Notes under the pieces: model-generated
Databases searched by the model: none
Told to the model about the DNA's origin: nothing
Seen by the model: only the letters and a program-made list of their open reading frames with translations
Shown here: piece after piece, positions 7,440 to 15,789 of the stretch
Layout of the letters: each line of letters starts with the position of its first letter
Numbering within the stretch: the stretch's first letter is position 1
Translations under genes and position numbers: made by a program
Virus record (IMG/VR): IMGVR_UViG_3300045972_000620
Span: 1-39,712 of that record
Strand: one strand, 5' to 3'
DNA length: 39,712 nucleotides
DNA from: a virus

Positions 7440-8147
7440 ATGCGCCACAGCCCCGCCCGCGCCCACTACGAACGCACCCTGGCCGCCGCCCAGCCGGCCG
7501 ACGCCGATGCCCAGGCCTTCGACCCGGTCGTCGCCAATGCCTACGAGCTCATGCTCGCCAAACTCGCCGAAGACAAGCGCCGCCTCAAGGACGTCAAATC
7601 CATGGAGCGCAAGGCCGAAGTAAAAGCCCAGCTGCTGCCCGAATACCTGCCCTGGATCACCGGCGTCCTCGCCGCCGAAGCCGGCCGCCAGGACGACGTC
7701 CTGATGACCGTCTTCGTCTGGGCCATCGACATCGGCAACTTCGAACTCGCCCTGCAGATCGGCGCCTACGCCATCCGCTACAAGCTGACCATGCCCGACC
7801 AGTACAAGCGCGACGTCCCCTGCGTCCTGGCCGAAGAAATCGCCGACTACGCCCTCAAGGCCTCCGATGAAGCGCGCGGTGCCCTGCTCGCCAGCCTGCA
7901 AACCGCCATCGACCTGACCAGCGGCTGCGACATGCCCGACGAAGTTCGCGCCAAGCTCCATAAAGCCCTGGGCTACGCCGAGCGCACGGCCGGAAAGCTG
8001 TTCGCTGCCCATGAATCACTGACCCGCGCCCTTGAGCTGGACCAGCGCGTCGGCGTCAAGAAAGACATCGAGCGCCTCGACGTGCTCATCAAGAACTCGC
8101 CCGCCACGGAAACTGCCGAAAAGTCGGCCGAATCCGTCGCCGGCTGA
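7440..8147 (+). CDS. M: Terminase small/endonuclease subunit (P2 gpM)
   Basis: The 235-residue product begins with MRHSPARAHYERTLAA, the usual start of gpM, and contains the WITGVLAAEAGRQDDVLMTVFVWAIDIG block. It recognises and cuts the phage DNA with gpP. AAGGAG lies close upstream of the start. In P2 the next gene is L. Here 1.9 kb of other DNA intervenes. Confidence 0.95.
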   Translation: MRHSPARAHYERTLAAAQPADADAQAFDPVVANAYELMLAKLAEDKRRLKDVKSMERKAEVKAQLLPEYLPWITGVLAAEAGRQDDVLMTVFVWAIDIGNFELALQIGAYAIRYKLTMPDQYKRDVPCVLAEEIADYALKASDEARGALLASLQTAIDLTSGCDMPDEVRAKLHKALGYAERTAGKLFAAHESLTRALELDQRVGVKKDIERLDVLIKNSPATETAEKSAESVAG

Positions 8148-8251
8148 AACCGAGCGGACCCCGCACCCGGGCGGCTCGGGTGGCCCCGATGCTTCCTCCT
8201 TGACATCGGCCAGCCACCCGACCACCGCCCACCCGACCAGGAACGAAGACC

Positions 8252-9910
8252 ATGGCCTCGACCCAGACCCCCTCCAGAAAAAAAGCCAAAGACGCCAAAC
8301 TCAACGAGCTGACCGCCCCGCCTGAATCTTCTACTTTTGGGAACGATGGGGAGCTTTTGCGAATTCGTAAGACTCTCAACGGGGGTCTTCAAAATTCAAT
8401 CAAAGGAAAATTAGTAGATTCACCACGCCTGCTAGGACGAAACATAGTCTGTATCGGAGATTCGATTACGGAGTTGAATGGTTTTTTCGGGTATTCCGTT
8501 TCTTTTTCCGGTGCTCCGGCCTGCGTTAAGGCATGTTCCGCATCAGTAGATACGCCTGTGGGTGCTGGTACGCTGACATTTGACGGCTCAAAATACATGG
8601 CGTGGAATGCCAACGGTGAAACCCCCGGAAATTCAGTCGATGTTTCTACGGGCGGTATTTTCAGGCTGTATTCTTCGGGCGGATCAAATATAAGTATCGA
8701 GATTACAGCTGGTCTATTTGCTGGTAATTTCTCGTCATCAGGTACACGCGGCGTAAATTTTTACTGGCAGAGACAGCAAGGTGCCTGGATGTATGTAGCC
8801 GATGCGTATACGGGGCACCGACTACAATGGATTAATCTTGGCATCGGCGGAAATACATCGCTCGATATAGCTATACGGTATCAACAAGCTATGGCCAGCA
8901 ACCCCGTTGGCATTGTCGATTTCTACGGCACGAATGATCTTGTTGCAGCCGGTCGAACTCCAGAAGCCTATATCGCAACTCGCACGGCGAATTGGGAGGA
9001 ACCAATATCGCTAGGGATCCCTGTTTTCGCATTCTTGCTGACTCCGCGCAATGACCCGAATTTCACCTCGCTATCTGCAGCCCAACAAAAAGCATTCGTT
9101 CGCGCCAACAAATTGATTGTCGATTCCGCTCGCGCACGCCCCGGTGTTTATATAGTCGATGGGTTCAGCGGAATAGTTGATCCTGCTAGTGCAACAGGTG
9201 CGCCGAAAACAAATTTTATGAGCGATGGTCTGCATTTTGGCCCTGATGCCGGATATTCCCAAGGTCGAAAACTAGCCAGCATTATCAACTCTCTTTTCCC
9301 CGCTGAAGCTATGAGCACTCCTCCTATGGTGGGCGCCCTCGCTTTGTACGATGCTGTGAACAATCCAGGCGGAAACTTGATACCGAGTGGCCACGGATCG
9401 TTTATTGGTACCGGGGGTTCCGGTACGAATGTGACGGGTCCAATACCGGCTGGCTGGACATGGGCCAGAAATAGTGGCGCAGCAGCTACTGCAGTAGCTT
9501 CCGTCATCCCGGCTACCGATGGCGGGGCTGACTGGTGGGCTCTTACCATTTCTGGCGCCACAGCTCAGGGCGAGCAATTCTGGGGATACCCTGACTATTT
9601 GAATGTCTCAAATATTCAAACGGGCGATATTGTCGAAACGGTCTGTGAATTTGAGGTAATCGGAGGCGGGTGTTACTCGGTAAGACTAGACCTTCTAGGC
9701 GATGGATCAATGACAAGCGTTAGTGGCCTGTCTGCGCTCCAGTTGTCGAACATCGCTAAAGGCATTACAGGACAGTTTGTTCTTGCTAATGAGCCATGTA
9801 AGTGGCTTTCTACCGGAGTAACGGCAGCATTACCGCGCCTCTACGTGCAATCGAATATAGGCGGGAACTTCGTGGTCAAGATGCGAAACCTTATTGTTCA
9901 CAAAGTCTAA
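8252..9910 (+). CDS. SGNH/GDSL-family hydrolase with C-terminal beta-rich domain, inserted between M and L
   Basis: The 552-residue product carries the SGNH blocks in order: GDS with Ser71 (IVCIGDSITELNG), Gly200-Asn201 (LGIGGNTS), Asn228 in YGTND, and DGLH with Asp325 and His328. About 110 residues of beta-rich sequence sit between blocks I and II. Residues 360-552 look like a jelly-roll carbohydrate-binding domain. The family removes acyl groups, often O-acetyl from polysaccharide. There is no signal peptide. From about 8328 the DNA is clearly less GC-rich than its neighbours, while the first 25 codons are phage-like, suggesting a graft. The gene has its own terminator. It may be a virion or capsule/LPS-modifying enzyme. 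The substrate is unknown. Confidence 0.85.
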   Translation: MASTQTPSRKKAKDAKLNELTAPPESSTFGNDGELLRIRKTLNGGLQNSIKGKLVDSPRLLGRNIVCIGDSITELNGFFGYSVSFSGAPACVKACSASVDTPVGAGTLTFDGSKYMAWNANGETPGNSVDVSTGGIFRLYSSGGSNISIEITAGLFAGNFSSSGTRGVNFYWQRQQGAWMYVADAYTGHRLQWINLGIGGNTSLDIAIRYQQAMASNPVGIVDFYGTNDLVAAGRTPEAYIATRTANWEEPISLGIPVFAFLLTPRNDPNFTSLSAAQQKAFVRANKLIVDSARARPGVYIVDGFSGIVDPASATGAPKTNFMSDGLHFGPDAGYSQGRKLASIINSLFPAEAMSTPPMVGALALYDAVNNPGGNLIPSGHGSFIGTGGSGTNVTGPIPAGWTWARNSGAAATAVASVIPATDGGADWWALTISGATAQGEQFWGYPDYLNVSNIQTGDIVETVCEFEVIGGGCYSVRLDLLGDGSMTSVSGLSALQLSNIAKGITGQFVLANEPCKWLSTGVTAALPRLYVQSNIGGNFVVKMRNLIVHKV

Positions 9911-9951
9911 TCCCTGCGAACCATAACCCGTTCCTATCAGAACGCTCAAAG

Positions 9952-9975
9952 AAAACCCCGCTCCGGCGGGTTTTT
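9952..9975 (+). terminator. Intrinsic terminator after the SGNH hydrolase gene
   Basis: AACCC(C)GC pairs with GCGGGTT around a short loop, with one bulged base, and is followed by a run of T, 42 bases after the stop codon. An intrinsic terminator inside the late head operon would reduce transcription into L and X, unless the late transcript reads through or L has its own promoter. Confidence 0.75.
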
Positions 9976-10077
9976 CATGTCCGGGAGTATCCCTGCGCCA
10001 TACATCCGGCCCCGCTTCCCCGCGCGCGCATGGCATAGCACCATGGCCTGCATCAAAGCACCCGAGTCGATTCCTCC

Positions 10078-10545
10078 ATGTCCATGATCATTCCAGTCCC
10101 CGCCAGCCAGACGCCTGAAGCACCCGTCGTCATCGGCAGTTTCTGGACTGACATCGATCCCGGCTATATCCGCGAAACCCAGCGCATCGACAACACCATC
10201 ACCGCCCCGCGCCTGCGCGCCACCCTGATCGAAGCCGCAGCGGTCGTCATCGCCGCCCTGGCCGAATGGAAAACTACCCAGATCACCGCTGGATTCACTT
10301 CCCTGCCATCGGTACCGGCCGATGAAATCGACGGCATCAGCATCAATGTCCATCGCTATAACCGGGCCATCGGCTGTCTGGCCAAAGCGCTCCTCCTCGA
10401 ACGCTATCGCGACTTCGACAGCACCGCCAAGGGCGACAAGAAAGCCGATCAGCTCACCGATCCCATCGAAGACTGCCGGCGCGACAGCCTCCATGCCATT
10501 GCCGATATCGTCGGCCGTCCCCGCCTCACCATCGAGCTCATCTGA
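10078..10545 (+). CDS. L: Head completion/stabilisation protein (P2 gpL)
   Basis: The 155-residue product has the gpL pattern: a short acidic start, then FWTDIDPGYIRETQRIDNTITAPRLRATLIEAA and a conserved NVHRYNRAIGCLAKALLLERYRDFD block. It closes the portal after packaging. Upstream, 10019..10060 holds a CCCCGCGCGCGC tract like those before V and FI but no full late dyad. No strong ribosome-binding site precedes the ATG. MSM at the start offers a second in-frame ATG two codons later. Confidence 0.93.
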   Translation: MSMIIPVPASQTPEAPVVIGSFWTDIDPGYIRETQRIDNTITAPRLRATLIEAAAVVIAALAEWKTTQITAGFTSLPSVPADEIDGISINVHRYNRAIGCLAKALLLERYRDFDSTAKGDKKADQLTDPIEDCRRDSLHAIADIVGRPRLTIELI

Positions 10546-10751
10546 TGCAAGTGCGCGCCCATCAGGGAGATAGCCTCGACAGCCTGTGCTACCGCCATCT
10601 GGGCAGCAGCGCGTATGTCGAATCGGCGCTCGACCTCAATCCCGGCCTTGCCGCGCTCGGCCCCATCCTGCCCAACGGCCAGCTCGTCACCTTGCCCGAA
10701 GAATCCGCCAATGCACCGGCCAGCAGCAAAATCCTCCAACTCTGGGACTAA
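10545..10751 (+). CDS. X: Tail protein X (LysM-like, P2 gpX)
   Basis: The 68-residue product MQVRAHQGDSLDSLCYRHLG... follows the gpX pattern, a short LysM-like fold with GDSLDSLCYRHLG and ALDLNPGLAALGPILPNGQLVTLP. Its ATG overlaps the L stop (TGATG). gpX belongs to the tail and baseplate region in P2-like phages. Confidence 0.95.
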   Translation: MQVRAHQGDSLDSLCYRHLGSSAYVESALDLNPGLAALGPILPNGQLVTLPEESANAPASSKILQLWD

Positions 10752-10755
10752 TGCA

Positions 10756-11115
10756 ATGTCCGAACCCGCAACCCCTCTCTTCGCCACCGGCGGCCTTACC
10801 CTCTTCGGCCTGGCTACCGGTCTTCACCCCATGCTGCTCGTCGCCGGCTTCGTCGGCTGCTGGTGGTACAACAGTTATCTGGATCAAATGACCCTTGGCC
10901 AGCGTATCGCCTCCGGCTTCATTGCCGCCCTCGTCTCCAGCTGGCTGACCCCGCCCATCGTCACCTGGCTGACTGGCCTTGCCTGGTGGCCAACCACCGT
11001 CCCGGCCCTGACCGCCGGATTCCCCGCCGCGCTGGCCATCGGTTTCCTGACGCACAAGGTCATCGGCCCCCAGTTGCTGCGCATTGCCCAGAAAAAAGCT
11101 GAGGAGATCGCATGA
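10756..11115 (+). CDS. Small multi-span membrane protein, holin or antiholin candidate
   Basis: The start is the ATG at 10756 (MSEPATPLFATGG), five bases after the X stop. The upstream frame extension overlaps X and is not needed. The 119-residue product has three or four hydrophobic segments (about residues 12-38, 52-68, 78-105) and a charged tail (RIAQKKAEEIA). Its place, directly before another membrane protein and the endolysin, is where P2-like phages keep holin genes. No sequence motif decides between holin and antiholin. Confidence 0.8.
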   Translation: MSEPATPLFATGGLTLFGLATGLHPMLLVAGFVGCWWYNSYLDQMTLGQRIASGFIAALVSSWLTPPIVTWLTGLAWWPTTVPALTAGFPAALAIGFLTHKVIGPQLLRIAQKKAEEIA

Positions 11116-11396
11116 ACGCCGCCATCCTGCTCAATTTCACCGCCCTCGGCCTGGCCCTGCTCGTCCTCTGGCGCACCGAACCCGCCCTCGCCCGGATGGG
11201 GCCCACCACGCACTGGATGATCCGCTACGCCATCCTGTTGCTCGCGGCCGGGGCGCTGGCCATCATCATGACCGTCGCTGCCGGCGCCAGTGTCGACTTC
11301 ACCACCCTGATCCTGCTCGCCGGCATCACCTTGCTGCTCATCTGCGAACGCCGGCTGCGCCACCGTATCAACCAACCGGGAGACCGCCATGCATAA
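11112..11396 (+). CDS. Second small membrane protein of the lysis cassette
   Basis: The 94-residue product has three hydrophobic stretches (about 3-20, 38-57, 62-78) and an arginine-rich C-terminus (CERRLRHRINQPGDRHA). It starts inside the stop of the previous gene (ATGA) and overlaps the endolysin start by eight bases, so it is translationally coupled on both sides. With the preceding gene it probably forms a holin/antiholin pair. Confidence 0.8.
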   Translation: MNAAILLNFTALGLALLVLWRTEPALARMGPTTHWMIRYAILLLAAGALAIIMTVAAGASVDFTTLILLAGITLLLICERRLRHRINQPGDRHA

Positions 11397-12192
11397 GGGA
11401 GATACCGGGGCCCCCGTCGCCACCCTGCAAAAAATGCTCAAGGATGCCGGTTTCGCCATCGAGGCCGACGGCTGGTTTTCCGATGCCACCGAGCAAGCGC
11501 TGATCGCCTTCCAGAAACGCGCCGGACTAGTCGCCGACGGGGATGCCGGCCCGAAGACCATCGCCGCCCTGCAAAAGCGAGAGAGCAACCCGCAACACCT
11601 CTCCGAAACCGATCTGCAGCGCGCCGCCGACCGCCTGGGCGTCGATATCGCATCCATCAAGGCCGTCAACAGCGTCGAAACCAATGGCGCCGGCTTCCTC
11701 GACGATGGCCGCCCGGTCATCCTCTACGAACGCCACGTCGCCTACCGCCTGCTCAAGGAATCCGGCTACCCGGATATCGACCGCGCCGCCGCCCGTTACC
11801 CCAACCTGATCAACCCCAAGCGCGGCGGCTACAGCGGTGGCGCTGCCGAATGGTCGCGCCTCGCCACGGCCCTGCAGATCATCAGCGGCGATATCGCCTA
11901 TGCTTCCTGCAGCTGGGGCCAATACCAGATCATGGGCTTCAACGCCAAACCCATCGGCTACGACAGCGTCGACCAGTTCGTCGCTGCCATGAAACAGTCC
12001 GAAGCGGCCCAGCTCGAAGCCTTCAGCCGCTTCATTGAATCAGAACCGGCCCTGCACAAGGCGCTCAAGGCCAGAAAATGGGCCGACTTCGCCCGCCTCT
12101 ACAATGGCCCGGCCTACAAGGACAACCTCTACGACGTCAAACTGGCCCGCGCCTACGAACGCTTTGCCGGAACGCCCGAGGCCACGGCATGA
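11389..12192 (+). CDS. Endolysin: peptidoglycan-binding domain plus N-acetylmuramidase
   Basis: The 267-residue product has a peptidoglycan-binding type 1 domain at about residues 1-62 (GDTGAPVATLQKMLKDAGF, DGWFSDATEQALIAFQK). It is followed by the DUF3380-type muramidase domain (IKAVNSVETNGAGFL, with Glu97 as probable catalytic acid; ILYERHVAYR; SWGQYQIMGFN). There is no signal peptide or anchor, so release should depend on the membrane proteins encoded just upstream. It replaces the P2 gpK endolysin. Confidence 0.93.
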   Translation: MHKGDTGAPVATLQKMLKDAGFAIEADGWFSDATEQALIAFQKRAGLVADGDAGPKTIAALQKRESNPQHLSETDLQRAADRLGVDIASIKAVNSVETNGAGFLDDGRPVILYERHVAYRLLKESGYPDIDRAAARYPNLINPKRGGYSGGAAEWSRLATALQIISGDIAYASCSWGQYQIMGFNAKPIGYDSVDQFVAAMKQSEAAQLEAFSRFIESEPALHKALKARKWADFARLYNGPAYKDNLYDVKLARAYERFAGTPEATA

Positions 12193-12392
12193 AACCCCTG
12201 CTCCGCAATGACCTGATCGCCCTGCTCCTCGACGACCAGCGCCGCCACCCCGATGACAACTGGCCGATCGAGATCCGCGACCGCTGGGTCGTCAGCCCGC
12301 CGCAAGTCCTCAAACGCTGCGATATCGACCGCGTCATCATCCTGCGCGGCGAACCGCCCATCGTCCTCACCCGTCCCGACCAGCGAGGCTGA
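12189..12392 (+). CDS. Small unknown protein of the lysis cassette
   Basis: The start is the ATG that overlaps the endolysin stop (ATGA at 12189). The 67-residue product is soluble and charged (NWPIEIRDRWVVSPPQVLKRCDIDRVIILRGEPPIVLT). I recognise no domain. Tight coupling on both sides (the next ATG is two bases away) supports its being real. Confidence 0.7.
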   Translation: MKPLLRNDLIALLLDDQRRHPDDNWPIEIRDRWVVSPPQVLKRCDIDRVIILRGEPPIVLTRPDQRG

Positions 12393-12393
12393 C

Positions 12394-12930
12394 ATGCTCC
12401 TACCGCCCACCCTCCTCGGCATCAACGCCACGCTCATCAAGTGGCTGGCCATCTTCGCCGCCGTCGCCGGCATCCTGCTCGCTGCCTACAACCACGGACG
12501 CCATGTCGTCGAAGGCGAAAAGGCCAAGTCGGAACTGTCCATTGCGCTGGCCTATGCCGGCGAAATCGTCGCCACCCAGAACACCGCCGAGAAGCTCGCC
12601 GCCGATAACGACAAGCTGCGCGCCACCCAGATCACCACCAACCAGGTCATCACCAAAGAGGTCATCCGCTATGAATTTCTTACGCCCCCTGGCGATCGTT
12701 GCGTTCTCCCTGGCACTTGGCGCCTGCTCCACGATGCCGCCGCCACCGGCGCGCCCGCCCCTGCCGAAGCCGGACCCCTGGCTACTGGAGCCGCCGACCC
12801 CGTTGCAGACGCTGCCGCCCTCCGCACGGTTACCGACAACTACGCTGCCTGCCGCGACAGCATCGAAAAAGTAAAGGCCTGGCAACGCCGCTACCAGGCT
12901 TTGGAGCTTGAGCATGAAAAAACCGACTGA
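12394..12930 (+). CDS. Rz-like inner-membrane spanin subunit
   Basis: From the ATG at 12394 the 178-residue product has one N-terminal membrane segment (about residues 11-30, IKWLAIFAAVAGILLAAYNHG) and a long, Ala-rich helical periplasmic domain (about 38-95). This is the usual type II i-spanin layout. It contains a complete out-of-phase Rz1 frame. With that lipoprotein it would bridge the envelope and disrupt the outer membrane. Confidence 0.85.
   Translation: MLLPPTLLGINATLIKWLAIFAAVAGILLAAYNHGRHVVEGEKAKSELSIALAYAGEIVATQNTAEKLAADNDKLRATQITTNQVITKEVIRYEFLTPPGDRCVLPGTWRLLHDAAATGAPAPAEAGPLATGAADPVADAAALRTVTDNYAACRDSIEKVKAWQRRYQALELEHEKTD
12671..12874 (+). CDS. Rz1-like outer-membrane spanin lipoprotein nested inside Rz
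   Basis: The frame starts at the ATG at 12671 and lies entirely inside Rz in another frame. The 67-residue product has a signal peptide ending in the lipobox LGAC (Cys at about residue 19), then a proline-rich mature part (STMPPPPARPPLPKPDPWL...). That is the standard Rz1 signature. The mature lipoprotein would sit in the outer membrane and pair with Rz. Confidence 0.9.
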   Translation: MNFLRPLAIVAFSLALGACSTMPPPPARPPLPKPDPWLLEPPTPLQTLPPSARLPTTTLPAATASKK

Positions 12931-13381
12931 CCTGCGCGACCACCTCACCCAGTGGGTGCCGGATCTCGCCGCCAACCCGGATAAACTGCACCTATACATC
13001 GACAAAGGCGCCATCGCCAGCAAACTCGGCGCCGGCCTCGGCTATCAGTACGGCTACAGCCTGCAGATCGTCATCACCGACTTTGCCGAGTCGGCCGATA
13101 CCCTGATGGTGCCGCTCCTCGTCTGGCTGCAGACCAACCAGCCCGATCTGCTCATGGATACCGCCCGGCGCGACAAGGCCATCGCCTTCGAAGCCGAGAT
13201 CGTCGACCACGACAAGATCGACATCGCCATTACCCTCGAACTCACCGAACGCGTCCTCGTCAGCGCGGTGACCGGCGGCTACCAGTGCACGCACCTCGGC
13301 GAACCGCAGCTGCCCGACCTGACCGGACCGCATCCGTGGTCGCTCTACCTCAAGGGCGAATTGATCGCCGGCAATGCCTGA
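12914..13381 (+). CDS. R: Tail completion protein R (P2 gpR)
   Basis: I take the ATG at 12914 (MKKPTDLRDHLTQ), with GGAG about 7 bases upstream; a TTG two codons earlier is a poorer start. The 155-residue product has the P2 gpR features LRDHLTQWVPDLAANPDKLHLYIDKG and QYGYSLQIVITDFA. It overlaps the Rz end by 17 bases and S by eight. Confidence 0.93.
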   Translation: MKKPTDLRDHLTQWVPDLAANPDKLHLYIDKGAIASKLGAGLGYQYGYSLQIVITDFAESADTLMVPLLVWLQTNQPDLLMDTARRDKAIAFEAEIVDHDKIDIAITLELTERVLVSAVTGGYQCTHLGEPQLPDLTGPHPWSLYLKGELIAGNA

Positions 13382-13829
13382 ACTCGCCGCCCTCGAATCC
13401 TTCGCCGCTGAACTCATCGCCGGGCTGCAGCCGGCCGAACGCAAGCAGCTCGCCACCGACATCGCCCGCCAGCTGCTGGCCAGCCAGCAAAAACGCATCG
13501 CCGCCCAACTCAACCCGGACGGCAGCGGCTTCATCCCGCGTAAAAGCCAGCTGCGCCAGCGCAAGGGCAAGCTGCGCGCCCAGATGTTCACCAAGCTGCG
13601 CACCGCCAAATACCTCAAGGCCAAAGGCACGGCCGACGAAGCCATCGTCGCTTTCACGGCCGACGTTTCCCGCATCGCCCGCGTGCACCAGTTCGGCCTG
13701 CACGACCGCGTCAATAAAAAAACCGGGCTCGAAGTCGTCTATCCCGAACGCCAGCTGCTCGGCTTCAGCGCCGCCGATATCGACCTCATCCGCGACCTGA
13801 CGGCGCTGCATCTCGGCAACCGGCTGTAA
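13374..13829 (+). CDS. S: Tail completion protein S (P2 gpS)
   Basis: The 151-residue product belongs to the phage virion-morphogenesis (gpS) family: a helical N-terminus with LLASQQKRIAAQLNPDGSGFIPRK, then KLRAQMFTKLRTAKYL and ARVHQFGLHDRVNKKTG. It connects the tail to the head. Its stop codon is part of the left half of the V late-activator dyad. Confidence 0.94.
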   Translation: MPELAALESFAAELIAGLQPAERKQLATDIARQLLASQQKRIAAQLNPDGSGFIPRKSQLRQRKGKLRAQMFTKLRTAKYLKAKGTADEAIVAFTADVSRIARVHQFGLHDRVNKKTGLEVVYPERQLLGFSAADIDLIRDLTALHLGNRL

Positions 13830-13847
13830 GCGGCCCGGTCACACCCG
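13821..13847 (+). promoter_or_regulatory. Late-activator site upstream of V
   Basis: CGGCTGTA-N11-CACACCCG is the same 27-bp pattern as at the P/O gap and before FI. Its centre (13834) is 57 bases before the V ATG. CATCAT at 13878..13883, 44 bases from the centre, is where a -10 element would fall if activation occurs at -55 as in P2. A CCCGCGCGCGC tract follows. The left half overlaps the end of S. Confidence 0.7.
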
Positions 13848-13890
13848 GCGCGCCACCCCGCGCGCGCAAAGCCCCGGCATCATCGGCGCC

Positions 13891-14556
13891 ATGGACTTGA
13901 TCGAACTCTCCCGCCGGCTGGAAAACATCATCCGCATCGGCACCATCCACAGCGTCGACCATGCGGCGCGGCGCTGTCGCGTGCAGAGCGGAAAACTCAC
14001 CACCCAGTGGTTGCGCTGGGTCGAATGCCGCGCCGGCGAAACCACCACCTGGAACCCGCCCACCATCGGCGAGCAATGCATCGTGCTCTCGCCCAGCGGC
14101 GTCATCGAAAACGGCATGGTCTTCTATGGCGCGCCGTCCGACGTCATCGACACCCCGAGTCATGACCCGGTCACCCACGTCATCAAGTTCCCCGACGGCG
14201 CCGTCATCAGCTACGACCATGCCGCCAGCCATCTCGAAGCCAGCGGCATCCAGACCGCGAAAATACAGGCCGCGGTCAGCATCACGCTCGATACGCCGCT
14301 CACCCACATCAACGGCAAGTGCGTCATCGACGATCTGCTCACCTACAACAATGGCCTGTGCGGCTATGAAGGCAGTGAAGGCAACGGCAGCGTCATCAAT
14401 GGCACGATCCGCCACCACAACGGCCAGCACGAGCAGATCAACGTCGATCAGGTCGGCACCGGCGGCAAGATCGTCTCCAACGGCATCCAGGTCGATACCC
14501 ATCACCACGGCAATGTCTATCCCGGTAGCGGCACATCCGGAGGCCCGACCCCATGA
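13891..14556 (+). CDS. V: Baseplate spike protein (P2 gpV)
   Basis: The 221-residue product follows the gpV layout. An N-terminal OB-fold part (IIRIGTIHSVDHAARRCRVQSGKL, WNPPTIGEQ) precedes a beta-helical stem, and the tip segment VDTHHHGNVYPGSG has His residues in the HxH arrangement that binds iron in P2-type spikes. It punctures the outer membrane at infection. It is the first gene of the third late operon. The short distance to the late-activator site implies a very short leader. Confidence 0.95.
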   Translation: MDLIELSRRLENIIRIGTIHSVDHAARRCRVQSGKLTTQWLRWVECRAGETTTWNPPTIGEQCIVLSPSGVIENGMVFYGAPSDVIDTPSHDPVTHVIKFPDGAVISYDHAASHLEASGIQTAKIQAAVSITLDTPLTHINGKCVIDDLLTYNNGLCGYEGSEGNGSVINGTIRHHNGQHEQINVDQVGTGGKIVSNGIQVDTHHHGNVYPGSGTSGGPTP

Positions 14557-14897
14557 CCGGCATGTCCCGCGACACCGGCCGCGGCCTCGACGAGTCCAGC
14601 CATATCCGCCAGTCCATCCGCGACATCCTGACCACCCCGGTCGGCAGCCGCGTCATGCGCCGCGACTACGGCTCACTGCTCCCCGAACTGATCGACCAGC
14701 CGGCCAACCCGGCCAACCTGCTGCGCCTCAAGGCCGCCACCGTCATGGCCCTCATTCGCTGGGAGCCGCGCATCAGCGTCAATAACGTCAGCCTGCAGAT
14801 CGGCATGGACGGCTCCGCCACCGTCGACCTGTCCGCCACCCGCGTCGGCGGTCAGCGCGCCGGCAACCGCATCAATATCTCGGTACCCCTCCAGTGA
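14553..14897 (+). CDS. W: Baseplate wedge protein W (gp25-like)
   Basis: The 114-residue product has the gp25/gpW pattern SHIRQSIRDILTTPVGSRVMRRDYGSLLPELIDQP. It starts in the V stop (ATGA) and its end overlaps the GTG start of J. It starts sheath assembly at the baseplate. Confidence 0.96.
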   Translation: MTGMSRDTGRGLDESSHIRQSIRDILTTPVGSRVMRRDYGSLLPELIDQPANPANLLRLKAATVMALIRWEPRISVNNVSLQIGMDGSATVDLSATRVGGQRAGNRINISVPLQ

Positions 14898-15787
14898 CCA
14901 TCGATCTCGCCAGCCTTGCCGCCCCGGAAGTCGTCGAAACCATCGTCTTCGAAGCAATCGTCCAGCAAATCAAGGACGATATCGTCAGCCGCCAGCCCGA
15001 TCTGACCGATGTCATCGATCTTGAATCGGAACCGCTGGTCAAGCTGCTCGAATCCTTCGCTTACCGCGAACTGCTCATCCGCGCCCGCTACAACGACGAA
15101 GCGCGCGCCCTGCTCCTGCCCTTTGCCACCGCCAACGACCTCGACCAGATCGGCGCCACCTACTACCAGGAACTTCGCCTGGTCGTCACCCCGGCCGACC
15201 TCACGACCATCCCGCCGACGCCGGCGGTTATGGAAATCGATAGCGACTACCGCAACCGCCTGGCCTTGAAGCCCGAAAGCTGGTCCGTTGCCGGCCCGCG
15301 CGATGCCTTCAAGTTCCACGCCATCAGCGCCGACGGCCAGATCAAGGATGCCAGCGTCACTACGCCGGAAGGCGGCACCACCCAGGTCTATATCCTGACC
15401 CGCAGTGGCAACGGCCTGCCCACCGCCCCGCAGATCGCCACGGTGCTCGGCGCCTTGAACGGCGAAAGCATTCGGCCGCTGTCCGAACAAGTCCTGGTCA
15501 GCGCCCCGACCATCGTCAATTACACCCTGACCCTGGCGCTCACCTTGTTTCCCGGCCCCAGCACCGAACTCGTCACCAGCGCCGTGCAGTCCGCGCTGCA
15601 GGCCTTCGCCGCCAACAGCCACCGCCTCGGCACTGACATCATCCGCTCGGCGATCGACGCCGCCGCCCATGTCGCCGGGGTCAAGAAGGTCGTCATCACC
15701 AGCCCGGCCGCCGATATCGTGTGCACCGATGGCCAGGCGCCCTACTGCACGGCCATTGCCGTCAGCATTGCCGGTACCGAGCCCTGA
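14894..15787 (+). CDS. J: Baseplate assembly protein J
   Basis: The 297-residue product starts at GTG (14894), overlapping the W stop (GTGA). Typical gpJ segments are LESFAYRELLIRARYNDEARALLLPFATANDLDQIGA and YRNRLALKPESWSVAGPRDAFKFHAI. It forms the baseplate wedge with gpW and gpI. Confidence 0.96.
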   Translation: MTIDLASLAAPEVVETIVFEAIVQQIKDDIVSRQPDLTDVIDLESEPLVKLLESFAYRELLIRARYNDEARALLLPFATANDLDQIGATYYQELRLVVTPADLTTIPPTPAVMEIDSDYRNRLALKPESWSVAGPRDAFKFHAISADGQIKDASVTTPEGGTTQVYILTRSGNGLPTAPQIATVLGALNGESIRPLSEQVLVSAPTIVNYTLTLALTLFPGPSTELVTSAVQSALQAFAANSHRLGTDIIRSAIDAAAHVAGVKKVVITSPAADIVCTDGQAPYCTAIAVSIAGTEP

Positions 15788-15789
15788 TC

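Noticed and set aside
8139-8167. A late-activator-like sequence (CGGCTGAA...GCACCCG) before the SGNH gene
   Set aside because: The half-site spacing is 29 rather than 27 and the GTA/YAC core is missing, so it does not fit the pattern of the three good sites.
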